This document shows, piece by piece, positions 8,674-15,993 of a stretch of 64,000 nt of DNA. The notes below the pieces were generated by a model that saw nothing but the letters and a program-made list of their open reading frames with translations, made no database searches and was not told the origin of the DNA. The translations under genes and the position numbers were made by a program. Source of the stretch: Parabacteroides sp. PM6-13 (GTDB taxonomy: Bacteria > Bacteroidota > Bacteroidia > Bacteroidales > Tannerellaceae); the NCBI RefSeq assembly GCF_029892605.1, contig NZ_JARXWF010000002.1, positions 124,001 through 188,000 of the forward strand, read 5' to 3'. The stretch's first letter is position 1, and the number at the start of each line of letters is the position of its first letter.

Positions 8674-9969
8674 TTAACGCAAATCTACAAATTTAATTGC
8701 CTTCCGGCTCATCTGGGGCATTTGAATTTTGGCAATGTAATCCGGCGAAGCAAATTGAATGGTAGGCGCCACCCGCACCTTCGAACGGAACAGGTCTTTG
8801 ATTTGTTTGGCAAAGCCTTCCGTCTGAATCTCGCTCCCGACGCGGATCAGGATATCGTCGGTACCCAGGTCGTTAGTATAGACCTCCACCACATAATTCT
8901 TTACGCCCGAGATATTGTCCAGGATATCATAGAGCGCGGGCGGATAGAGCGTCGTGCCTTTGTATTTGATCATTTGCCCCTTGCGTCCCAATACAGAGCT
9001 CAAGCGTGTCGTATTACGTCCGCAGGAGCAAGGCTCGTTGTAATGGTAACAGATATCACCTGTCTTAAAACGCAGTAGCGGCATACCCCGCACGCCCAAT
9101 GTTGTGATGGTCACCTCGCCGGGTTCTCCCTCTGCTACCGGACGGTTGTCGTCGTCGAGAAACTCCACAATGATCAATTCCGGCTGGAGATGGCCTCCCC
9201 GGCAGGCTTCACATTCGGTAAAGGAAGACTGCATCTCTGTTGAGGCGTATGTCGATTGCAGGGAAGGTACATGCCATTTGTCATGGATGCGTTGCCCGAG
9301 GGTGTTGAGACTGAAGTCGGGATTACGCAAGGCTTCTCCTATGCAGATCGCTTTCCGGATGGAAGAGGCGTTGTAGTCGATCCCATGTTCCTCCGCATAT
9401 TCGATCAGTTTGATCAAAAAAGAGGGAACCACCATGCAAAAGGTCGGCTGGATCCGGCGGATCGTGTCCCATTGCAATTCCGGAATACCATTGCCTACGC
9501 GCACCACACCGCCGCCCATCTCACGGGCTCCCATATAATAGGCTAGGCCCGCCATAAAACGCCGGTCGAGCGTGGTCATCAGTTGCATAATATCCTCCGC
9601 GCCGCATCCTGCCGTCGTGAAAGAGAGGTATTCGTTATACGACAACCGATCGAGATCGCCCGAGGTAAGAACAAAGGTGACCGGGTCGCCCAAGGTGCCG
9701 GAAGTGGTGACATAATCGATCACCTCCCGCTTGTCGACACATATAAAATCTTGATTGCGCAGTTGTAAATCTGTTTTGGTTGTCACCGGCAGGTGTTGCA
9801 GATCCTCTATCGTGCGGATACGGGCGAGGTCGATTTTCTCCTCGCGGAACATCTGCCGGTAGAAAGAGGAATGTGCGTTCAGGTAAATCAACTCCTCCGC
9901 CAGACGCATCTCCTGATATCGTTTGATTTCTTCCGGAGATTTAAACTGGATATCACCTTGTTTTTGCAT
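8674..9969 (-). CDS. PaaK-like adenylate-forming ligase
   Basis: Member of the phenylacetate-CoA ligase branch of the ANL superfamily: activates a carboxylic acid with ATP, then usually forms a CoA thioester. 431 residues. The phosphate loop reads TSGTLGDP at 89-96, followed by YASTEM, the usual adenine-site motif of this branch. A Cys/His-rich stretch (CEACRGGH, later CYHYNEPCSCG) resembles the structural metal site of PaaK-type enzymes. No signal peptide, so cytoplasmic. It starts 5 bp after the C45 gene. No phenylacetate catabolic genes are nearby, so the substrate is more likely an aryl or fatty acid used by the cluster; that is inference. Confidence 0.82.
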   Translation of the reverse strand: MQKQGDIQFKSPEEIKRYQEMRLAEELIYLNAHSSFYRQMFREEKIDLARIRTIEDLQHLPVTTKTDLQLRNQDFICVDKREVIDYVTTSGTLGDPVTFVLTSGDLDRLSYNEYLSFTTAGCGAEDIMQLMTTLDRRFMAGLAYYMGAREMGGGVVRVGNGIPELQWDTIRRIQPTFCMVVPSFLIKLIEYAEEHGIDYNASSIRKAICIGEALRNPDFSLNTLGQRIHDKWHVPSLQSTYASTEMQSSFTECEACRGGHLQPELIIVEFLDDDNRPVAEGEPGEVTITTLGVRGMPLLRFKTGDICYHYNEPCSCGRNTTRLSSVLGRKGQMIKYKGTTLYPPALYDILDNISGVKNYVVEVYTNDLGTDDILIRVGSEIQTEGFAKQIKDLFRSKVRVAPTIQFASPDYIAKIQMPQMSRKAIKFVDLR

Positions 9970-9974
9970 ACGGT

Positions 9975-11633
9975 TTATTTTATTTTTTCAATTCGTTTTT
10001 CGATGGATTCCCTTTCTCCCTGCTTGGCGATCTCTTTCGTCAAGGCTTGTTGCCAGTGGCGAACGGCCTCCTCCTTTTCCCCGAAGGCGGCATAATAATC
10101 GCCCGCCAGCTCCCAGGCATAATACATTTCCGGATTCGATTGCAAGAGTTGGTCAACAAGCTCTTGATGGAGTTCCTGAGCCGTTTTCATCTGCTTTCGG
10201 ATCGCTTTCACCGTCTCCCGGTAGGTTAATAGGTGATTGTAATCCGGAGAGGATAGGAAGGGATCGGCGGCAATCGCCAGGGAGTCGATGGGCGCAACGG
10301 CCTCTTTGCCTGATGCGCCGAATATCTCATTCAGGTCATACGCCACATATTCCCCCGATTGCCAGGGCGTGGTCGACACCCACATCAATAGCTTCTCCGG
10401 CTGAAACACCACCGAGTGATGGGCGATAAACTGATTGATCGCCTTTTCGTTGGCCAAGCCAATCTCTTTGCCTCCTGCTCCCCACCGGTCGCGCAACATA
10501 TCGGCGGCATCCGTTGGGTCGACAGGGCTTTTCTCCTGTAACAATTCCTGCAAACGGGCATAACGGTAAGGGCTGTCCGAGGTGGCCAGATTCTCCCGGT
10601 TGCGCTCGTCGTCGCGGAAGGTCTCCGATTGATAATGGTTGGTACAGATAATCGATTCTCCTTCCGTGTGGAACAATCCGATCCGATCGGGCGACTTCTC
10701 GATAATAGCCGCCTTCCCCTCACGGGCAGAACCGATCAATAACGATTCGGACACAAAGGTTTTTCGTTTTTCCGCAATCGCATAGGCCTCTTCGATGGTC
10801 GAGGCATATTGCAGGATCTCCCGCGCCAATAGCGAGATAGGGATGGCTGCGGAGGTGGGCATGGTCGATTTGGCGGCATTGATGGTGACCGTCAGTCCCG
10901 TCGTGTTCATACCCGACAATACTCCGGTCATGCCTGGCCAGCCAACCGCCGCAAAGGCATAGCCCTCCGTCGGACGATAGAACGAGACCATCTTATGGCG
11001 GGCAAAGTCATCACCCATATAGAAATCGAAATTCCGTCCGATCAACAGGGTCGAGTCCGCGCTGGCTGCGCCCCACACGCCAAACGAGCTGCACCCCACC
11101 AGCATATAATCCTGCATGGCATGACCGATATCGTGTGCCGCATGGTAATTGAGCTGTCGCTCGTAGGGCGTCCCGATCATATCATATTCATGGGTACAGG
11201 AAAGAGAGATGCCGTAAATCTCCCGGCGAAACTCTTCGGGGATATATTCTCCCAGGTTGCGGTTGAACACAATCAAAAGGAAACGCAGGAATTTCAGGTA
11301 ACTATCCGAAGGAATCATCTCCCGGATCTGGTCGACAAATACCTTCTCCTGATAATAGAGCAGATCCTCCAACAGTTTGCCCGAAGCGGCTCCCCGCTCC
11401 AATGCGTCGCCTTCCACATAGAGCTCCCAAAGGCCGCTTTTGTCTAAGCGCAATTGGTGCGGTCCATACAAGGAGAGGCTGTCGGATATATGCAACTCAT
11501 AATCCGGCAGATCGGAGGCCGTGATCTCCGGCTGTTTCATATCCGCCGAAAAATAGAGTCCCGTCAGACCGAAAAACAACAATCCTATGATGATCAATAC
11601 CCCCAGGAGAAAATACTTGATAACTCGCTTCAT
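9975..11633 (-). CDS. C45-family NTN acyltransferase/amidohydrolase, membrane anchored
   Basis: Relative of acyl-CoA:6-aminopenicillanate acyltransferase (peptidase family C45), which forms or breaks amide bonds and matures by self-cleavage before a catalytic cysteine. 552 residues. An N-terminal membrane segment (about 6-28) is followed by the pro-part. C181 in VGCSSFG is the likely nucleophile, and GRNFDFY follows as expected in the family. The C-terminal 120 residues are helical and may hold a TPR-like repeat (HQELVDQLLQSNPEMYYAWE). First gene of the minus arm, with a -7 box upstream. It could make N-acyl amino acids or hydrolyse them; the sequence does not decide. Confidence 0.78.
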   Translation of the reverse strand: MKRVIKYFLLGVLIIIGLLFFGLTGLYFSADMKQPEITASDLPDYELHISDSLSLYGPHQLRLDKSGLWELYVEGDALERGAASGKLLEDLLYYQEKVFVDQIREMIPSDSYLKFLRFLLIVFNRNLGEYIPEEFRREIYGISLSCTHEYDMIGTPYERQLNYHAAHDIGHAMQDYMLVGCSSFGVWGAASADSTLLIGRNFDFYMGDDFARHKMVSFYRPTEGYAFAAVGWPGMTGVLSGMNTTGLTVTINAAKSTMPTSAAIPISLLAREILQYASTIEEAYAIAEKRKTFVSESLLIGSAREGKAAIIEKSPDRIGLFHTEGESIICTNHYQSETFRDDERNRENLATSDSPYRYARLQELLQEKSPVDPTDAADMLRDRWGAGGKEIGLANEKAINQFIAHHSVVFQPEKLLMWVSTTPWQSGEYVAYDLNEIFGASGKEAVAPIDSLAIAADPFLSSPDYNHLLTYRETVKAIRKQMKTAQELHQELVDQLLQSNPEMYYAWELAGDYYAAFGEKEEAVRHWQQALTKEIAKQGERESIEKRIEKIK

Positions 11634-11685
11634 ATCACCTACACGTTAAGACTGCCACCCGATAAAGTAAGCGGCAAGATATCCG

Positions 11686-11693
11686 CAAAGGTA
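11686..11693 (-). promoter_or_regulatory. -7 promoter box for the C45-ligase-secreted protein operon
   Basis: TACCTTTG on the minus strand matches TAnnTTTG and lies 53 bp upstream of the C45 start. It is in the divergent region shared with the MBL gene. Confidence 0.5.
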
Positions 11694-11746
11694 CTTTTTT
11701 TCCGGGGTCGATAGAGCGGATAGGGGAAAGTTTGGCAGATTTTATC

Positions 11747-11754
11747 TAAGTTTG
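11747..11754 (+). promoter_or_regulatory. -7 promoter box for the MBL-fold gene
   Basis: TAAGTTTG matches TAnnTTTG and is 15 bp upstream of the ATG at 11770, so the leader would be very short. A TTTG at 11731 is too close to be a normal -33 box. Confidence 0.45.
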
Positions 11755-11769
11755 ACAGCAAAAAAACAT

Positions 11770-12591
11770 ATGAAATATACGATTATCGATACCGGGTATT
11801 TTTATGCCGATGGCGGGGCTATGTTCGGACCTATTCCCAAAACTGCCTGGCGAAGGCGCTATCCGTCGAGTAAAAGCAATATATGCGTATTGGCTACCCG
11901 GACTCTGTTGATCGAGACCGACGACGGACGCGTCCTATTGATCGACAACGGAGCAGGCACCAAACAGCCCGACGCCTTGCGCCATTATTGCTTTTTCGAT
12001 TGTGTAGACCTGGAAGAGGAATTGTTGAAGCGAGGCATCCGCCTCGAAGCGGTGACCGATGTCATACTGACCCACCTGCATTTCGACCATTGCGGATACA
12101 CGACCCGTCGGGTGGAAGGCTCTGACAAGATCATTCCGACCTTCCCCAACGCCACCCACTGGGTAAGTCAAAAGCAGTGGGATAACTGCCTCCACCCTAC
12201 CCCACTCGAGGAAGATTCTTATTTCACCGAGAACATACAACCGGTGGCCGATGCCGGCTTGCTCCGCCTGATCGACGAAGAGACAGCGATACACCCCTCG
12301 GTTCGTCTGAAGCTATACGACGGACATACGCCGGGACAGATCGTGCCTTACATACAAATGGATGAAGAAACATTGGTGTTTGTCGGCGATGTGATTCCGA
12401 TTGCCGCCAGCCTTTCGCCCAAATGGATATCGGCTTACGATACCCATCCGTTGACCTCCTATTACGAAAAAGTCCGCCTTCTGGACGAGGCCGTCCGAGA
12501 AAGGCAGACTATTATCTTTTGCCACGATGCCTATACCCCTATGTGTCGGGTGAAAAAGACCGGGCGGTTTTATACAAAATGTAATGGTTAA
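11770..12591 (+). CDS. Metallo-beta-lactamase-fold hydrolase
   Basis: Cytoplasmic MBL-fold hydrolase, 273 residues, with the full dinuclear zinc signature: H102, H104, D106 and H107 in THLHFDHCG, a later DGHTPGQ histidine, the aspartate of FVGDVIP and the histidine of FCHDAY. The spacing fits the lactonase/MBL-hydrolase branch, so a lactone or thioester substrate is possible but unproven. The ATG at 11770 is preferred to an upstream TTG at 11752 that lies in the -7 box. It is divergent from the C45 operon and its stop codon directly abuts that of the convergent epimerase gene. Confidence 0.83.
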   Translation: MKYTIIDTGYFYADGGAMFGPIPKTAWRRRYPSSKSNICVLATRTLLIETDDGRVLLIDNGAGTKQPDALRHYCFFDCVDLEEELLKRGIRLEAVTDVILTHLHFDHCGYTTRRVEGSDKIIPTFPNATHWVSQKQWDNCLHPTPLEEDSYFTENIQPVADAGLLRLIDEETAIHPSVRLKLYDGHTPGQIVPYIQMDEETLVFVGDVIPIAASLSPKWISAYDTHPLTSYYEKVRLLDEAVRERQTIIFCHDAYTPMCRVKKTGRFYTKCNG

Positions 12592-13719
12592 TTATTCTAC
12601 ACCAAACTTATAGATACAATGGCTGGTATAGGTTTCACCCGGACGAAGCACCGTTGATGGGAACTCCGGCTGGTTAGGGCTGTCGGGATAATGTTGTGTT
12701 TCCAGACAGAAAGCGCCGCGGTGCGGATAGGTCACGCCATGTTTTCCTTTTTCACGACCTGTCATGAAGTTACCTGCATAGAACTGTACGCCCGGTTCGT
12801 CGGTATACACTTCCAGCGTAATGCCGCTTGCAGCCGAATAGGCTTTACAAGCCACCTGATTGATGTCACCAGCCGTGTTCAATACCCAGTTGTGGTCGTA
12901 GCCATTACCTAAGATCAGCTGTTCGAAATCCTGTCCGATACGGTCGCCGATTGGCTGCATCGTACGGAAATCCATTGGAGTATCTTCCACCGGTGCCAAT
13001 TCGCCAGTAGGAATCAGGGTGCCATCAACGGGCGTATAACGATCTGCGTTAATCATCAATGACTGATCCAAGATCTTGGTATCCAGCTTACCGGAAAGGT
13101 TGAAGTAAGAGTGGTTGGTGAGGTTCACAATGGTCGGTTTGTCGGTCGTAGCGGTGTAAGCCAAATCGATCGCGTTATCGTCGGTCAGTGTATAAACCAC
13201 CTTCACCTGCAGATTGCCGGGGAAGCCCATCTCGCCGTCAACCGACAGATAGGTCAACTCCAACGTCTGATTGTCAATCTGTTTAGCATCCCATACTACC
13301 CGATGATATCCTTTCGGACCACCGTGAAGCGTATTGCCGCTATCGTTTTTGGTCAGTTCATACGTTTGCTCATCAAGCACAAACGTACCGCTCTTGATAC
13401 GGTTACCATAACGACCGATAGTTGCACCGAAGTTACCGTTTGTGTTTACATAATCCTGCACCGTGTTACGTCCCAATACCACGTCGGTCATCGCGCCATC
13501 ACGATCGGGCACCATCAATGACACCAGGCAACCACCGAAATTGGTGATACATGCTTCCGCACCATTCTTGTTCGTTAACACATAGAGTTGAGTCTCTTTT
13601 CCCTCTACGGTGGAGACAAAATCCGATTTCATAAGCCCTGACAAAGTGGCTTTTTCTTCTTTTTCACCGCATGACGCCAGTACACACACGGACAATAATA
13701 ACAAGCAAATCTTTTTCAT
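12592..13719 (-). CDS. Aldose 1-epimerase, lipoprotein (GalM family)
   Basis: Interconverts alpha and beta anomers of aldoses such as galactose or glucose. 375 residues with a lipoprotein signal: hydrophobic stretch and lipobox LASC with C17, so it is anchored in an outer or inner membrane leaflet rather than cytoplasmic. Family motifs seen: GGCLVSLMVPDRDG, TLHGG, and NHSYFNLSG holding a conserved histidine. Signal-bearing GalM homologues are common in Bacteroidales and may act on sugars released in the periplasm. Transcribed alone from a -7 box TATATTTG (plus-strand 13761-13768). Confidence 0.9.
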   Translation of the reverse strand: MKKICLLLLSVCVLASCGEKEEKATLSGLMKSDFVSTVEGKETQLYVLTNKNGAEACITNFGGCLVSLMVPDRDGAMTDVVLGRNTVQDYVNTNGNFGATIGRYGNRIKSGTFVLDEQTYELTKNDSGNTLHGGPKGYHRVVWDAKQIDNQTLELTYLSVDGEMGFPGNLQVKVVYTLTDDNAIDLAYTATTDKPTIVNLTNHSYFNLSGKLDTKILDQSLMINADRYTPVDGTLIPTGELAPVEDTPMDFRTMQPIGDRIGQDFEQLILGNGYDHNWVLNTAGDINQVACKAYSAASGITLEVYTDEPGVQFYAGNFMTGREKGKHGVTYPHRGAFCLETQHYPDSPNQPEFPSTVLRPGETYTSHCIYKFGVE

Positions 13720-13760
13720 CTGACTTTTCGTTAATAATTAATAAGTTTAAAATTTGGAAG

Positions 13761-13768
13761 CAAATATA
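13761..13768 (-). promoter_or_regulatory. -7 promoter box for the aldose epimerase
   Basis: TATATTTG on the minus strand, 42 bp upstream of the ATG at 13719; no clear -33 element. Confidence 0.5.
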
Positions 13769-13796
13769 AGTAAAATTCCGTTCGTTTGACCGATGG

Positions 13797-13827
13797 TTGA
13801 TTTATCCGATTGGGTTTTGTACATTTG
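13797..13827 (+). promoter_or_regulatory. Bacteroidetes promoter for thyA-folA
   Basis: TTG at 13797-13799, 20 bp spacer, then TACATTTG at 13820-13827: a complete -33/-7 pair, 25 bp upstream of the thyA ATG at 13853. It shows that the in-frame start near 13793 lies in the promoter and is not used. Confidence 0.7.
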
Positions 13828-13852
13828 TGACACTAAAATAGATTCCAATCGC

Positions 13853-14647
13853 ATGAAACAATATCACGAACTACTCGAACGCGTGCTCTCCGAAGGGGTA
13901 ACAAAGACCGATCGCACAGGTACCGGCACGATCAGTGTCTTCGGTCATCAGATGCGCTTCAATATGGAAGAGGGCTTTCCGCTGTTGACCACCAAAAAGC
14001 TTCATCTCAAGTCGATCATCTACGAACTACTCTGGTTTCTGAAAGGCGACACCAACGCCCGCTACCTGCAGGAGCATGGCGTGCGCATCTGGAACGAATG
14101 GGCCGATGAACAGGGCGAACTGGGCCATATCTACGGCTATCAGTGGCGTTCCTGGCCCGACTACAAAGGAGGGCATATCGACCAGATCTCCGAAGTGGTA
14201 GATACGATCAAAAACAATCCCGACTCGCGCCGTATCATTGTCAGCGCCTGGAATGTGGCCGATCTGGAGAATATGAACCTGCCTCCCTGCCATGCGTTCT
14301 TTCAGTTTTATGTTGCTAACGGGCGTTTGAGCCTGCAACTTTATCAGCGCAGCGCGGATATTTTCCTAGGGGTTCCGTTTAATATTGCCTCCTATGCTCT
14401 TCTGCTTCAGATGATGGCACAGGTGACCGGGCTCAAGGCGGGCGATTTTGTGCATACGCTCGGCGATGCTCATATATACAGCAACCACATCGAACAGGTA
14501 GAGTTGCAATTATCCCGCGACTTCCGTCCGTTGCCACGCATGGAGATCAACCCGGAGGTAAAAAGCATATTCGACTTTGCATACGAAGATTTCAACCTGA
14601 CAGGCTACGATCCCCATCCGCATATCAAAGGGGTGGTTGCCGTTTAA
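13853..14647 (+). CDS. thyA: Thymidylate synthase
   Basis: Makes dTMP from dUMP with methylene-tetrahydrofolate as carbon donor and reductant. 264 residues, the usual length. Catalytic cysteine C146 is seen in [13 protein letters not shown], at the same number as in E. coli; SRRI and [15 protein letters not shown], the dUMP-binding parts, are intact. The start at 13853 gives the canonical [12 protein letters not shown] beginning. It is followed after 12 bp by folA, which recycles the dihydrofolate it produces. Confidence 0.98.
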   Translation: MKQYHELLERVLSEGVTKTDRTGTGTISVFGHQMRFNMEEGFPLLTTKKLHLKSIIYELLWFLKGDTNARYLQEHGVRIWNEWADEQGELGHIYGYQWRSWPDYKGGHIDQISEVVDTIKNNPDSRRIIVSAWNVADLENMNLPPCHAFFQFYVANGRLSLQLYQRSADIFLGVPFNIASYALLLQMMAQVTGLKAGDFVHTLGDAHIYSNHIEQVELQLSRDFRPLPRMEINPEVKSIFDFAYEDFNLTGYDPHPHIKGVVAV

Positions 14648-14659
14648 TCCATTTTGACC

Positions 14660-15151
14660 ATGAGTACTATTTCGCTGGTCGCTGCCGTGGCCGACAATTA
14701 TGCCATAGGAAAAGAGGGAGACTTGCTTTGGCGTCTTCCCAATGATATGAAGTATTTCCGGAATCTCACCTCGGGACATACCGTGGTTATGGGTCGTAAG
14801 ACCTTCGAATCGTTGCCCAAAGGGGCTTTGCCCAACCGGGTGAATGTGGTGATCTCCTCGCAGGAGGGATTGACCTATGCCGATTGCACGATGGCTCGGT
14901 CGATCGACGAGGTGTTTAGCTTCTGCAACGACGAAGAGCTGTTTGTCATTGGCGGCGGGCAGATCTACAACGCCCTCTTGCCGCAGGCCGACAAATTGTA
15001 TATCACCTGGGTGCATCACACTTTCGAGGATGCCGACACCTTTTTCCCCCGCATCGACTTCGCCGAATGGGAAGAGATTTTCCGCGAAAGCCATCCGGCG
15101 GATGAAAAGCATATGTATCCCTATACTTTCGCTACCTATCAGCGGAAATAA
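14660..15151 (+). CDS. folA: Dihydrofolate reductase
   Basis: Reduces dihydrofolate to tetrahydrofolate with NADPH. 163 residues. Seen: AVADNYAIGKEGDLLWRLPN at the N-terminus with the W-L-P substrate loop, GRKTFESL for cofactor binding, and FVIGGGQIYN near residue 97. The start is ATG 14660, since the earlier in-frame TTG at 14654 has no support. Second gene of the thyA-folA operon; the large inverted repeat from 15171 is its likely terminator. Confidence 0.97.
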   Translation: MSTISLVAAVADNYAIGKEGDLLWRLPNDMKYFRNLTSGHTVVMGRKTFESLPKGALPNRVNVVISSQEGLTYADCTMARSIDEVFSFCNDEELFVIGGGQIYNALLPQADKLYITWVHHTFEDADTFFPRIDFAEWEEIFRESHPADEKHMYPYTFATYQRK

Positions 15152-15170
15152 AAAGGGAAAATAAAGGGGC

Positions 15171-15226
15171 AAAAAAAATTCTCACCCGCGTGAGAAAAAA
15201 TTCTCATGCGGGTGAGAATTTTTTTT
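15171..15226. terminator. Large perfect-type palindrome, bidirectional terminator
   Basis: Eight A, an 18-bp unit (15179-15196), AAAA, a second 18-bp unit TTCTCATGCGGGTGAGAA (15201-15218) and eight T. The two units are inverted copies with one mismatch, so 26-bp arms flank a 4-base loop. It lies between convergent folA and the LytTR gene and can terminate both ways. A related structure is at 52950-52989. Confidence 0.75.
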
Positions 15227-15228
15227 GC

Positions 15229-15984
15229 CTATAGATTATTCAGTTTTTCTATCACCAGATGACGGCGCTGTCGGGAGATGGGAACCGATGATCCGTCGCA
15301 CATTTTTATGTATCCTCCATCGCCTTTGATAAAGCTTCGGATGGCCTCCAGGTTGATCAGGTGCGACTGATGCACACGCAGGAACTGATAAGGGGTCAAC
15401 AGTTCATCAAATTCTTTCAGAGTCTTAGAAACGATCAGTTTCGTAGCGTCACGTAGAAAAAAGGTGGTGTAGTTGCTTTCCGATTCACAGCGGATGATCT
15501 GATTGATCGCAACAAACTCAATCTTATCGGCTACCGACAGGGCTATTTTCTTATTTTTATCCGGTTGGTGGCTGTTACGGAGCAGGTTCGCCATACGGCG
15601 GTTCTCCTCTTTCTGCCGGATAGTCCGGGCGGCCTTCTCGACCGCCTGCGTCAGCTCTTTGATGTCGATGGGTTTCAACAGATAATCGAGGGCACTAAAG
15701 CGGATAGCCTGAATGGCATATTGGTCGAAAGCGGTGATAAAGATCACCTCCAACGGGATAGGCGCCAGGCTTTCCAAGAGATCGAACCCGGTGCCATCGG
15801 TCAGGCATATATCCAGAAACAACAGATCGGGACGTTTCTGCTCCACCGCCTGCCGCGCCTCAGCCACCGTGGCGTACTCACCCAGCAGGACAACCTGCGG
15901 ACAATGAACCTCCAGCATACGGCGCAGGTTCTCCCGATTCCCCGCCTCATCGTCTACCAGTAGTGCGTATATCTTTTCCTCCAT
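15229..15984 (-). CDS. LytTR-type response regulator
   Basis: Response regulator with an N-terminal receiver domain (D11/D12 acidic pair, phosphoacceptor D58 in LLFLDICLTDG, later KPID lysine) and a C-terminal LytTR DNA-binding domain (about 150-251; motifs FLRVHQSHLINLEAI and PISRQRRH). 251 residues. It lies 9 bp downstream of the LytS-type kinase gene, so the two form a cognate pair and are cotranscribed. The target genes are not evident from the sequence. Confidence 0.93.
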   Translation of the reverse strand: MEEKIYALLVDDEAGNRENLRRMLEVHCPQVVLLGEYATVAEARQAVEQKRPDLLFLDICLTDGTGFDLLESLAPIPLEVIFITAFDQYAIQAIRFSALDYLLKPIDIKELTQAVEKAARTIRQKEENRRMANLLRNSHQPDKNKKIALSVADKIEFVAINQIIRCESESNYTTFFLRDATKLIVSKTLKEFDELLTPYQFLRVHQSHLINLEAIRSFIKGDGGYIKMCDGSSVPISRQRRHLVIEKLNNL

Positions 15985-15993
15985 CTTTGTTTT

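Noticed and set aside
15179..15218. Direct LytTR binding site
   Set aside because: The 22-bp period fits, but the unit does not match the known LytTR half-site pattern; kept only as a test in the findings.
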